DNA of 64,000 nucleotides, taken from NCBI RefSeq assembly GCF_024298965.1, contig NZ_CP085193.1, positions 10,850,001 through 10,914,000 on the forward strand. The letters run 5' to 3'. The position numbers were made by a program, and so were the translations under genes. Positions within the stretch are counted from its first letter, which is position 1, and every line of letters starts with the position of its first letter. Shown piece by piece: positions 37,842-45,878 of this stretch. Under the pieces are notes generated by a model that was not told the DNA's origin, did not search any database, and saw only the letters and a program-made list of their open reading frames with translations. The DNA is from Streptomyces rapamycinicus NRRL 5491. GTDB taxonomy: Bacteria > Actinomycetota > Actinomycetes > Streptomycetales > Streptomycetaceae.

Positions 37842-38360
37842 GTGATCGCAGAGAGCATTTCCGTGCTGGTCGACATTCGGAAGTACGACGGCAGCGTGAG
37901 CGCGCGGTGGACTGCCACCCGGCTCGGTGAGGACGGGCACGGCGTGTGGCTGAGCACGGCGCAGGGAGTTCCCGTCATTTCGGCCAAGGGCGGCTGGACC
38001 AGCCGGTTCGCATACGTGATGTTGGTGCCGCGCGGTGAGTGGTGGACGGCCACGTTCTGTGCGGATCCCGGCCCCGAGATGTACTGCGACGTGTGCACGG
38101 TGCCCGAGTGGAACGCGGACGGGACCGCTTTGCGCATGATGGACCTCGATCTCGGTGTCGTGCGGCCGCGCGGGGGCACGGCCCATATCGAGGACGAGGA
38201 CGAGTTCGCCGAGCACCGAGTGCGCTACGGCTACCCCGACGGCGTCGTGGACAAGGCACGAAAGACCTGCGAGTGGTTGACGGAGGCGGGCCGTCGCGAC
38301 GGTGACGGCGTGGAACCCTTCGCCTCGGTGTACCGCCACTGGCTCGGTCTCATCAGATAG
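37842..38360 (+). CDS. DUF402 domain protein
   Basis: This 172-residue protein is of the DUF402 (YgaC/FAU-1-like) family. The conserved acidic cluster is visible in the second half: MDLDLGVVRPRG followed by EDEDEFAEHRVRYGYP, which in relatives binds a divalent metal and contributes to nucleoside di/triphosphate phosphatase or RNA-related activity. It is predicted cytoplasmic. The GTG at 37842 starts a leaderless-type transcript (see promoter). There is no operon partner. Confidence 0.75.
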   Translation: MIAESISVLVDIRKYDGSVSARWTATRLGEDGHGVWLSTAQGVPVISAKGGWTSRFAYVMLVPRGEWWTATFCADPGPEMYCDVCTVPEWNADGTALRMMDLDLGVVRPRGGTAHIEDEDEFAEHRVRYGYPDGVVDKARKTCEWLTEAGRRDGDGVEPFASVYRHWLGLIR

Positions 38361-38369
38361 GCCGCTCGC

Positions 38370-38879
38370 TCAGGCCCCCACAACCCCGTCCACGCCCTCG
38401 CGCAGGAAGTCCGCGTGCCCGTTGTGGCGGCCGTACTCCAGGAGCACATGCACCAGCACCATCCGCAGCGACACCTCCTCGCCCCACCGGGGCTGATGGC
38501 CCGCCAGGTCGAGCGAGTCCGCCTCCCGCTCGATCCGGCGGGAGGTCTCGACCTCCGCCTCCCAGGCCGCGAACGCCTCGGCTCCGGTCGCCTCGCTCAC
38601 GTCGTACGCCGCCTGGAAGTCGATCACCGGTGACCAGACCATCGGCGCGTCGTTGTCCTCGAACACCCTCCGGAACCAGGCCCGTTCGACCTCGGCCAAG
38701 TGCCGCACCAGGCCCAGCAGCGTCAGCGTCGAGGGAGGCATCGACCGCTGCCGCAACTCCTCGTCCGTCAGCCCCTCGCACTTCATGGCGAGCGTCGCCC
38801 GCTGGTAGTCGAGGAAGGCGCGCAGGGTTTCGCGCTCGTCGCCGAAGTGGGGTGGTTCCGGGCGGCTGTCGGCGGTCAT
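38370..38879 (-). CDS. DinB/DUF664 family metalloprotein
   Basis: This 169-residue four-helix-bundle protein of the DinB superfamily (DUF664 branch) has the three helical metal-ligand positions: LLGLVRHLAEVERAWF for the first His and HVLLEYGRHNGHADFLRE for the last two. Relatives include mycothiol- and bacillithiol-dependent transferases, so a thiol-transferase role is possible, though the substrate is unknown. It converges on the DUF402 gene with 9 bp between the stops. Confidence 0.85.
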   Translation of the reverse strand: MTADSRPEPPHFGDERETLRAFLDYQRATLAMKCEGLTDEELRQRSMPPSTLTLLGLVRHLAEVERAWFRRVFEDNDAPMVWSPVIDFQAAYDVSEATGAEAFAAWEAEVETSRRIEREADSLDLAGHQPRWGEEVSLRMVLVHVLLEYGRHNGHADFLREGVDGVVGA

Positions 38880-39064
38880 GGTCGTTCGTCCTCCTCGACG
38901 GCTGGGCGGGTCCTTGGGCGGCGCTGTCCGGGCTCAGCTGTTCGGCCTCATGGGACCACGGCCGCCGGGACCCGGCCGCACCGGGGGCATGGCCGAAACG
39001 CCGAGAAGGGCTTCCCGGCCCGGGGCCGCCCAGGGCCGGGGCCGCCCCGGGCCGGGGGAGGTGG

Positions 39065-40114
39065 TCAGTCCTCGTCCTCCTCGTCCTCGAAGGCGTCGCC
39101 GATCTCGTCGACGACCTCCGCGGCGACCATCCCGCCGACGACGCCGACCGCGACACCCGCCGCGACGCCTCCGACGACCGCCGCGGTGCTCGGGCCGGAG
39201 CGCCGCCCGCCGTCGTGGTGGTGGTCCGCGTGCCCGTGGCCGTGACCGTGCCCGTCGTGCTCACCGTGGCCGTAAGAGCCGTGGGCGCCGTACGAGTCCT
39301 GGGCGCCGTACGAGCCATGGGAGCCGTAAGAGCCATAGGCGGCGCGCCGCTCGGCGAGCCGGCCGATCCAGGCGTCGACCTCGGCGTTCCAGTCGCGGTG
39401 CTCGACGCCCTCATGGCCGACGGTGAAGAGCGTGAGGGCGTCCTCCCCCGAGGAGAAGAGCCCGCCGCGCTTGTCGGCCTCCAGGACGACGTCCATGCCG
39501 CCCGGGTTCGCCAGGAACGTCACCTCCAGCTCGTTGATGGCGTGGGCGTACTGGGGAGCCGGGGTGAGCTCGATCTCCTGGTAGAACGGCAGCCGCTGCC
39601 CGGTGCCGCCCACATGCCCCAGCTCCAGGTCGGCGGACTTGAAGCCGAAGCCGAGCTGCCCCAGCGCCTCCAGAATGGCCTCCTGGACCGGCAGCGGGGC
39701 CACGGTCAGCTGGTCGAGGTCGCCCTTGTCCTTCGCGCCCGCGACCTCCAGCCCGGTGCGGACGCCGAGGATGATGCCCAGCGGCTGCCCGTACAACTCG
39801 GTGATCGGCGTCTCCCAGGGGAGGTGGGCGGTGAACGGGAGGCCGCGGTGCTCGCCCTCGGCGAGCCGGAAGCCGCCGCCGACGGTGAAGCGGTCGAAGA
39901 GGACGACCCCTTCCCGCTCCTCGTCGCCGTGTTCGTCCTCCACCCGGGCCACGAGCTCCAGCGTGATCTGCTCGATCTCGAAGTCCGCCGTGCCGCCACG
40001 GAGATGGACCTGACCGGTCAGCGGCCCGCCGGGGCGTACCGGGCCGGGGTCCAGCACCGTGTCCACGGTGGGCCCGCCGACACCGAGCGAGCCGAGCAGT
40101 CGTTTGAACACCAT
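39065..40114 (-). CDS. spo0M: Spo0M-family sporulation-control protein with His-rich and hydrophobic tail
   Basis: This 349-residue protein has an arrestin-like Spo0M domain in the first ~235 residues (VLDPGPVRPGGPLTGQVHLRGG, GVVLFDRFTVGGGFRL, EIELTPAP). In Bacillus Spo0M affects the start of sporulation and cell division. Unlike the Bacillus protein (about 258 residues) this one continues with Tyr/Ser/Gly repeats, a His-rich stretch (GHGHGHGHADHHHDGG), a Gly/Val/Ala-rich hydrophobic segment and an acidic end (DAFEDEEDED). These tail parts suggest metal binding and membrane contact. ATG 40114 is used because AGGAG lies upstream of it; the GTG at 40126 would overlap that site. Confidence 0.85.
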   Translation of the reverse strand: MVFKRLLGSLGVGGPTVDTVLDPGPVRPGGPLTGQVHLRGGTADFEIEQITLELVARVEDEHGDEEREGVVLFDRFTVGGGFRLAEGEHRGLPFTAHLPWETPITELYGQPLGIILGVRTGLEVAGAKDKGDLDQLTVAPLPVQEAILEALGQLGFGFKSADLELGHVGGTGQRLPFYQEIELTPAPQYAHAINELEVTFLANPGGMDVVLEADKRGGLFSSGEDALTLFTVGHEGVEHRDWNAEVDAWIGRLAERRAAYGSYGSHGSYGAQDSYGAHGSYGHGEHDGHGHGHGHADHHHDGGRRSGPSTAAVVGGVAAGVAVGVVGGMVAAEVVDEIGDAFEDEEDED

Positions 40115-40285
40115 GGGGGCGTCCACTCCTTCAATGTGCGTACTGTCGCGTGTGCGTAGGGGTGTGGGGGGTTACGGGCGCGTGCGGCGGCGGATGACCG
40201 CGGAGGACGGCGGCCGGGCGGCGTCGGGCCGTGCGCCGTGGAACGTTCGCGGCCGGTGGCACGTTCACCGTGTGTCCTCCCTCCG

Positions 40286-40309
40286 TGCTTCTACATGCGT
40301 GTAGAAGCA
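40286..40309. promoter_or_regulatory. 24-bp palindrome between spo0M and the LysR gene
   Basis: TGCTTCTACA (40286-40295) and TGTAGAAGCA (40300-40309) form a perfect 10-bp stem around TGCG. It lies 65 bases beyond the LysR stop and about 170 bases upstream of the spo0M start. It could be a terminator for lysR (no T-run) or an operator for spo0M; the TACA..TGTA core resembles dimeric repressor sites. Confidence 0.6.
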
Positions 40310-40373
40310 TAGGGGTGTGTGCCGCGCCGAGACGGCCCATCCCGGCGCGTTGGTGGCGGAAGTCCGAAAATGA

Positions 40374-41303
40374 TCACTCGTGGGGCCGTGCCGAGTGCCC
40401 TTCGGGCGAGGCGGCGACGCGCAGGGTGCCCGCCACCGTGTCCGCGAAGGCCCGGGCCAGCGGCGGGAGCGCGTCCCAGCGGCGCGCGGCCCAGCCGACC
40501 GGCAGCGGCGGCAGCGCGGGGATCGGGACGAGCCGCAGCGGCCCGTCGTCCCCGGGTACCGGCAGCCCCGGCAGGGCGGGCACCACGGCACGTCCCAGGC
40601 CGAGTTCGGCCAGCAGCAGGGCCGTGTCCCAGTCGGCGACGCCGGTGTCGGAACCGGCCCGTACGCCCAGCTCGGCCAGGGCCGCGTGGAGCTGCCCGCC
40701 GGAGGTGGAGTTCGGCGGCAGCCGTACGAGGGGGATTTCGGCGAGGTCGGACACCTCCACCCGCGAGCGGGCCGCGAGCGGATCCCCGGCCCGCATGGCG
40801 AGTACCCACGGCAGTTCGGCCACCGGCCGCTGCTCGACACCGCGCACCGTCCCGCCGAGCGTGATCCAGGCCAGGTCCAGATTGCCGGCGATGAGGGCGC
40901 CGAGGCAGCCCCGGCTCGAACTCTCGGTCTGGAACTCCAGGTTCACCTTCGGATAGCGGCGTCGGAACGAGACGATCGCCTCGGCCATGAAGTGCCGCAC
41001 GGTGGTGCTGCCGGTGGTGACCCGCACCGAACCGCTCTCCCCGTGCACCAGGTCCCCCAGGCGCCGCAGCGCCAGATCGAGCCCGGCGATCCCGTCGGCG
41101 GCGGCCTCGCGCAGGATGCGTCCCGCCGGGGTGGGCACGACGCCGCGCGCCTGGCGCTCCAGCAGGCTGACGCCGGTCTCGCGTTCCAGCCGCTTCACCC
41201 GCTGGCTCACCGCCGACTGTGTGCAGGTCAGCTCCCGGGCCACGGCGCTGAGGCTGCCGGCCCGGCACACGGCCACGAACACCCGCAGATCGTCCAGAGT
41301 CAT
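40374..41303 (-). CDS. LysR-family transcriptional regulator
   Basis: This 309-residue regulator has the LysR winged helix at the N-terminus (MTLDDLRVFVAVCRAGSLSA, VARELTCTQSAVSQRVKRLE) and a periplasmic-binding-like effector domain. The ATG at 41303 is the canonical family start; a TTG at 41312 is in frame. It is divergent from the gene at 41483 across 179 bp, so that gene is the likely target. No ligand can be assigned. Confidence 0.88.
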   Translation of the reverse strand: MTLDDLRVFVAVCRAGSLSAVARELTCTQSAVSQRVKRLERETGVSLLERQARGVVPTPAGRILREAAADGIAGLDLALRRLGDLVHGESGSVRVTTGSTTVRHFMAEAIVSFRRRYPKVNLEFQTESSSRGCLGALIAGNLDLAWITLGGTVRGVEQRPVAELPWVLAMRAGDPLAARSRVEVSDLAEIPLVRLPPNSTSGGQLHAALAELGVRAGSDTGVADWDTALLLAELGLGRAVVPALPGLPVPGDDGPLRLVPIPALPPLPVGWAARRWDALPPLARAFADTVAGTLRVAASPEGHSARPHE

Positions 41304-41482
41304 AACCCCCAAGGTAGAGCTTGGAGTTGGCGAGCAATTCCCAGGATTGACTGGGGTGGCCGGTGGTCGCGACGATCGTCGCAGGGCTCAGGCGGCAACC
41401 CGTACGGCGCTCGCACGAGGATCCGGACCGGGTGGGGGCGCGGTGCGGGTGCCGACCTGCCAAGCACCGAAAGGACACGACT

Positions 41483-42058
41483 GTGGCTGCCGCTCCCCCT
41501 CCTGCCGCCGCCGACCGGGCCGTCACCCTCCTGCGCCGACTCGGCGCCGCGCGTATCGCCCACCCCGGCGGCAGCACCCTCCTCGCCCACCTCCAGCGCG
41601 TACGCGCCCGGCTCGCCGCCTGGGGAGCCCGCCCCGAGCTCCAACTCGCCGGGCTGTGCCACGCGTTCTACGGAACCGATGGCTTCCCGGTCACCCTGCT
41701 GCCCCTCGGCCGCCGCGGCGAACTCGTGGCGGTGATCGGCGCGGAGGCCGAGGCCATCGTGTACCTCTACGCGAGCTGCGACCGTAAGGCCACCTGCCCG
41801 GCGCTCGGCGACACCGACGCGGTCTTCCACGACCGCTTCACCGGCCGTGCGCACACCCCCGGACCCCGGCTGCTCCGGGACTTCGCCGAACTGTCGGCCG
41901 CCAATGAGCTCGACCTCGCCCGTCTCGACCCCGCCCTGCGGGAGCGGCGCGGCCCCGAACTCCTCGCCCTGTTCACCCGCTGCCGCCCGCTGCTCAGCCG
42001 CCCGGCCTGGCTGGACGGCCATGCGATCCTCGCGCCTTCCCCGCTCGCACGCGACTGA
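41483..42058 (+). CDS. DUF6817-type conserved protein
   Basis: This 191-residue protein contains RIAHPGGSTLLAHLQRVRAR, AWGARPELQLAGLCHAFYGTDGFP and an alpha/beta remainder. It resembles the DUF6817 family, in which conserved His residues (H in AHPGG, LLAH and LCHAFYGT) suggest an HD-like metal site, but the function is unknown. The GTG at 41483 has AAAGGA 7 bases upstream. It is divergent from the LysR gene and so may be its target. The codon use is typical. Confidence 0.65.
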   Translation: MAAAPPPAAADRAVTLLRRLGAARIAHPGGSTLLAHLQRVRARLAAWGARPELQLAGLCHAFYGTDGFPVTLLPLGRRGELVAVIGAEAEAIVYLYASCDRKATCPALGDTDAVFHDRFTGRAHTPGPRLLRDFAELSAANELDLARLDPALRERRGPELLALFTRCRPLLSRPAWLDGHAILAPSPLARD

Positions 42059-42435
42059 AGTGCCTGCTCAGCGGCGCGGCCCGCGGGCGCGGGTGTGATA
42101 TCGCCGGGAGCGCGGGACCGCAAAACGGCGCGCCGAACCGTTCACCTTTTCGGCTCGTTCTCGTCGTCGGCGCGTACCGGGCGGGATTTTGTGATCACGA
42201 ATTGCCGGAAGCGTTCGCGCACGGTAATGGCTTGGTCAACTTCATGGAGAGGGTGAAACGATCTAGGAATTCCCCGTGAAGGAGATGACCGGATCAATGT
42301 CTTGACCGGAATCATGCCGAGCGCGGAAACTCAAATCGCACTCACGCATCAGGAGCCGCAAGCGACGTTCCGAACCCTGCGATACCGGTTTCGCGGGGGG
42401 CGTGCGACCGGGGGAAGTACCAGGAGAAAATGTGT

Positions 42436-42457
42436 GCGCGGCGGAAAATCCGCGCGC
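42436..42457 (+). promoter_or_regulatory. hairpin in the CIS leader
   Basis: GCGC-GCGGA and TCCGC-GCGC style arms pair around an AAA loop (nine base pairs with one bulged G). It lies 55-77 bases upstream of the sheath start and could be an upstream part of a leader structure or a terminator/attenuator. Confidence 0.45.
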
Positions 42458-42468
42458 GTGATCTTCAC

Positions 42469-42512
42469 TTCCCCTCCTCATCTCTTGATGCGCTGAAGAG
42501 AATGGAGGGGGA
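42469..42512 (+). promoter_or_regulatory. hairpin that sequesters the sheath-gene ribosome-binding site
   Basis: CCCCTCC (42471-42477) is exactly complementary to GGAGGGG (42504-42510), the Shine-Dalgarno sequence of the sheath gene, with further TT/AA pairing outside. An inner stem, TCTCTT (42481-42486) with AAGAGA (42496-42501), closes a 9-nt loop, and a small internal loop separates the two stems. The start codon is at 42513, so the ribosome site would be hidden unless the hairpin is opened. Confidence 0.65.
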
Positions 42513-44360
42513 ATGCCGACGCCCGCGGGCTATCCCGGTGTCTACATCGAAGAGCTTCCCAGCAGCGTCCGTACCATCGCCTCGGTCACCACCTCGGTGA
42601 CCGCCTTCGTGGGCCACACCCGGCGGGGCCCGCTGAACACCCCGGTCCGCATCACCAGCTTCGCCGACTTCGAGCGCCGTTTCGGGGGCCTCACCTCGCA
42701 GAGCGCGGTCGGCTACGCGGTGCACCAGTTCTTCGGCAACGGCGGCGCCGTGGCGGTCGTCGTCCGCGTGACCAAGGCCGGGACCGGCAAGGCCGCTTGC
42801 GTCACCCTCGAATCCACCGAGGGCCACAGCGAATGCCCCGTGCTGGAGGTGCACGCCAAGGAGCCCGGCCACTGGGGCTCGGGCCTGCGGCTGGCCGTCG
42901 ACTACGACACCCCGTGCCCGGAGGAGACCTTCAACCTCCATGTGCTCGACGCCCGGGGCACCTCCCGCGAGTCCTTCGCCAACCTGTCCATGGACCCCGC
43001 CCACGGCCGCCACGCCGAGACCGTGATCAACGCCGGGTCGGCGCTGATCCGGGTCAAGGTGGTCGGCGAGGGCCGGCCGGACCCCTCCGGCACGGTCTCC
43101 AAGCCGTTCGCGGAGGAACTCCCCGATCTCGAGGTCGAGCTGACGGTCAAGATCGGCGAGGTGGAGCGCGCCTTCATCCTCTACGACCCGGACTGCGACG
43201 GCGAGGCCCCGTGCGACGTCACCGAGCTGGCCCTGCTCCTGGAGCGCAAGCTGCGCGCGCTGCCCGACGCCCCCGGCAAGCACGCCTTCGCGGGCACCGA
43301 GGTCACCGCGTTCGGCCGCCGCCTCCAGGTCGTCGCCGGCTCCATCGACCCCGACGACGTGGTGCGCTTCCTGGGCGAATGCGCCAATGACCTGGGCCTG
43401 GAGGCATCGGTCAACCCGCCCGTCTTCCCGCTGTCCGGCGGCGAGGACGGCGCCCCGCCCGGCCCCCGCGACCTCATCGGCGGCGAGGCGGACAAGACCG
43501 GCCTCCAGGCGCTGCGCGACATCGAGGACGTCAACCTGCTGTCGCTGCCCGAGCTCGCCGGATACGAGTCCGTGGGCGACATGGTCACCGTGCTGTCGGC
43601 GGCCGACCGGCTGTGCCGGGAGCGGCGGATCTTCCTGCTGGTCGACGCGCCCTCCGCCTGGGGCAGCGTGGACGCGGCCCGCGCCGGGATCGGCGCCTTC
43701 GAGCCGGTCCGCAGCGACCACGCCGCGCTGTACTTCCCGCAACTGCGGCTCACCGACCCGCTCACCGGGCGGCTGCGCGCCTTCCCGCCCTCCGGGGCGC
43801 TCGCGGGCGTCATGGCCCGTACGGACGGCGAGCGCGGCGTGTGGAAGGCACCGGCCGGGACCGAGGCCCGGCTGGCCGGGGTGTACTCGCTCGCCGTCCA
43901 GCTGACCGACCGCGAGAACGGGCTGCTCAACCCGCTGGGCATCAACTGCCTGCGCACATTCCCGGTGGTGGGCCCGCTGGTCTGGGGCGCCCGCACGCTG
44001 CGCGGCGCCGACGCGCAGAGCAGCGAATGGAAGTACGTGCCGGTGCGGCGGCTGGCGCTGCATATCGAGGAGAGCCTGCGCCGCGGACTGCAATGGGTCG
44101 TTTTCGAGCCCAATACTGAGCAGTTGTGGCAGCAGATCCGGCTGAACGCTTCCGGCTATCTCCACACGCTGTTCGAGAAGGGCGCGTTCAAGGGCGGCAC
44201 TCCGCGGCAGGCGTACTTCGTCAAGTGCGACAAGGACACCACGACGGACGAGGACATCGCAGGCGGCATCGTGAATGTCGTGGTCGGTATTGCGCCGGTC
44301 AAGCCCGCGGAGTTCGTGATCGTCAAGATCCAGCAGATGGCCGGACAGTTCGAGATTTAG
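42513..44360 (+). CDS. CIS tail sheath protein (Cis2-like)
   Basis: This 615-residue sheath protein of a contractile phage-tail-like injection system has the typical N-terminus MPTPAGYPGVYIEELPSSVR, a VTAFVGHTRRGP segment and, at the C-terminus, the conserved sheath fold with ENGLLNPLGINCLR, WKYVPVRRL and FEPNTEQLWQQIR. Contraction of this protein drives the inner tube. GGAGGGGG lies directly upstream but is buried in a hairpin. It is the first gene of a same-strand cluster that continues to the end of the window. Confidence 0.95.
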   Translation: MPTPAGYPGVYIEELPSSVRTIASVTTSVTAFVGHTRRGPLNTPVRITSFADFERRFGGLTSQSAVGYAVHQFFGNGGAVAVVVRVTKAGTGKAACVTLESTEGHSECPVLEVHAKEPGHWGSGLRLAVDYDTPCPEETFNLHVLDARGTSRESFANLSMDPAHGRHAETVINAGSALIRVKVVGEGRPDPSGTVSKPFAEELPDLEVELTVKIGEVERAFILYDPDCDGEAPCDVTELALLLERKLRALPDAPGKHAFAGTEVTAFGRRLQVVAGSIDPDDVVRFLGECANDLGLEASVNPPVFPLSGGEDGAPPGPRDLIGGEADKTGLQALRDIEDVNLLSLPELAGYESVGDMVTVLSAADRLCRERRIFLLVDAPSAWGSVDAARAGIGAFEPVRSDHAALYFPQLRLTDPLTGRLRAFPPSGALAGVMARTDGERGVWKAPAGTEARLAGVYSLAVQLTDRENGLLNPLGINCLRTFPVVGPLVWGARTLRGADAQSSEWKYVPVRRLALHIEESLRRGLQWVVFEPNTEQLWQQIRLNASGYLHTLFEKGAFKGGTPRQAYFVKCDKDTTTDEDIAGGIVNVVVGIAPVKPAEFVIVKIQQMAGQFEI

Positions 44361-44367
44361 GAATGTG

Positions 44368-44892
44368 ATGGCTGAGTTCCAGGTCAACGCCCATCGCTTC
44401 GACCCGTACAAGAACTTCAAGTTTCTGGTCCTCTGGGACGGTCGTACGGTCGCTGGCATCAGCAAGATCAGTCCGCTCAAGCGCACCACCGAGGTCGTCA
44501 AACACCGCAACGGCGGCGACCCCAGCTCACCCCGCAAGTCCCCGGGCCGGTCCGAGTTCGAGGGGATCACCCTGGAGCGCGGCGTCACCCACGACCCCGA
44601 GTTCGACCGCTGGGCCAACAAGGTCTGGCAGGTCGGCGCGGGGCTCGGCGCCGAGGTCTCGCTCGCCGACTTCCGCAAGGACATCGTCATCCAGGTCCTC
44701 AACGAGGCGGGCCAGGTGGCCGTCTCGCACAAGCTCTACCGGACCTGGCCGAGCGAGTACCAGGTGCTCGGCGAGCTGGACGCCAACGCCAACGCGGTCG
44801 CGATCCAGAGCCTGAAGCTGGAGTGCGAGGGCTGGGAGCGGGACTACGAGGTGCCGGAGCCGGAGGAGCCCTCGTTCACGCATCCCGCGTAG
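44368..44892 (+). CDS. CIS inner tube protein (Cis1-like, T4 gp19 family)
   Basis: This 174-residue tube protein contains NAHRFDPYKNFKFLVLWDGR, KISPLKRTTEVVKHR and the central GVTHDPEFDRWANKVW, as in eCIS tube proteins. It would polymerise inside the sheath. The ATG at 44368 is used because AGGA lies five bases upstream; a GTG three bases earlier is in frame. It follows the sheath gene after 7 bases. Only one tube gene is seen here, whereas two are described in some Streptomyces CIS clusters. Confidence 0.93.
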   Translation: MAEFQVNAHRFDPYKNFKFLVLWDGRTVAGISKISPLKRTTEVVKHRNGGDPSSPRKSPGRSEFEGITLERGVTHDPEFDRWANKVWQVGAGLGAEVSLADFRKDIVIQVLNEAGQVAVSHKLYRTWPSEYQVLGELDANANAVAIQSLKLECEGWERDYEVPEPEEPSFTHPA

Positions 44893-44900
44893 GCGGGGGA

Positions 44901-44972
44901 CGGCGGCGGTCATCGGGACGGCGGCGGTCATCGGGACGGCGGCCGTCATCGGGGCGGCGGCGGTCATCGGGA
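44901..44972. repeat. four tandem 18-bp repeats between CIS genes
   Basis: The unit CGGCGGCGGTCATCGGGA is repeated at 44901, 44919, 44937 and 44955, with one or two changes in the third copy. It is in a 143-bp non-coding gap between the tube gene and the zinc-ribbon gene. Each unit contains GGTCATCGGG, so it may be a minisatellite or a clustered binding site. Confidence 0.85.
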
Positions 44973-45035
44973 CGCGACGGCGGCAGGTCACGGGTACGGG
45001 GAACGGCACGGTACGGGGAGCGGACGGCCTGAGAG

Positions 45036-45878
45036 ATGGGGAACACGGGGCCCGCGGAGCTGCTGGCCATCTGGGAGGCGGGGCTGGCGCACCACGGCCC
45101 CGGCCGAGCCCTGCTGCTGCACCGGGCGGCCCGCCCGGAGTCCGCGGCGGACGAACTGCTGTCGCTCCCGCTGGGCGAGCGCGAGGCGGATCTGTACGCC
45201 CTGCGGCGCGCGCTCTTCGGCGAGCGGATGCAGATCCGGGCCGAGTGCGGTGCGTGCGGCGAGGCCATGGAGTTCGACCTCGACGCACGCGACCTGGGCG
45301 TGCGCCCGGGGGAGCAGGACGGACCGCTCCGGGTGGAGGAGGGCGAGTGGACGGTCGAGTTGCGGCTGCCCACCGTCGCCGACGTGGAGGCCGCCGCGCG
45401 GGCGGCGGCCGAAGCGGGCGGGCCCTTTGGCGGGAACGGGAACGTGACCTCGGACCCGGCCTCGGACTCGTACGGCGGCGAGGCCGAGCGAGAGCCCACC
45501 GCCGCCGCCCGCGCCCGCCGGGCCCTGCTCGCCCGCTGCATCGTCTCCGTGCACCGTTCGGGGCGGCCCATAACCGCCGATCGCCTCCCCGCGGCCGAAC
45601 TGCCGGAGCCGGTGCAGCGGCGCCTCGCCGAGGCCGCCGAACGCGCCGACCCCGCGGCCGATGTGACGCTCAACGTCGCCTGCCCCGAATGCGGCGAAGC
45701 CACCCCGGCCGAGCTGGATATCGCCTCCTACCTCTGGGCCGAACTCGACCACTGGGCCCGCGACCTGCTCCTCGATGTCCACCTGCTCGCCACCGCATAC
45801 GGCTGGAGCGAGCCTCAGATCCTGGCGCTCAGTCCGCTGCGGCGCCGTTACTACCTGGAGCTGTGCGCAGATGGCTGA
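45036..45878 (+). CDS. CIS zinc-ribbon protein, T4 baseplate-assembly (gp26/gp51) type
   Basis: This 280-residue protein contains two CxxC pairs, CGACGEAMEFDLDA (about residue 70) and CPECGEATPAELDIASYLW (about residue 215), which together would bind one zinc ion. The C-terminal IASYLWAELDHWARDLLLD followed by ILALSPLRRRYYLEL resembles T4-type baseplate or tail-assembly factors found in contractile tail clusters. I infer an assembly role; this assignment is by position and pattern. An Asp/Glu/Gly-rich loop interrupts the middle. Its end overlaps the next gene by 8 bp. Confidence 0.7.
   Translation: MGNTGPAELLAIWEAGLAHHGPGRALLLHRAARPESAADELLSLPLGEREADLYALRRALFGERMQIRAECGACGEAMEFDLDARDLGVRPGEQDGPLRVEEGEWTVELRLPTVADVEAAARAAAEAGGPFGGNGNVTSDPASDSYGGEAEREPTAAARARRALLARCIVSVHRSGRPITADRLPAAELPEPVQRRLAEAAERADPAADVTLNVACPECGEATPAELDIASYLWAELDHWARDLLLDVHLLATAYGWSEPQILALSPLRRRYYLELCADG

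Larger units (their letters stand above)
42059..42512 (+). promoter_or_regulatory. 454-bp leader and promoter region of the CIS cluster
   Basis: This long, visibly less GC-rich stretch separates the DUF6817 gene from the sheath gene. It holds a 10-bp palindrome (CGGCGCGCCG, 42126-42135) inside an AACGG/CCGTT repeat that may end the upstream gene, a TTGACC at 42302-42307 as a weak -35 candidate, and two hairpins listed separately. A 60-codon frame ends at 42496, inside the second hairpin; its third positions do not show Streptomyces bias, so it is not called as a gene. Confidence 0.5.

Noticed and set aside
42302..42496. Small ORF before the sheath gene
   Set aside because: Third codon positions lack the usual G/C bias and there is no good ribosome-binding site. 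It is kept only as a possible translated leader in the hairpin finding.
42465..44732. A 755-codon minus-strand frame over the sheath and tube genes
   Set aside because: Shadow of two confidently identified structural genes; composition is not protein-like.
44901..44972. Regular repeats considered as a CRISPR array
   Set aside because: The units are 18 bp, directly adjacent with no spacers, and no cas genes are near.
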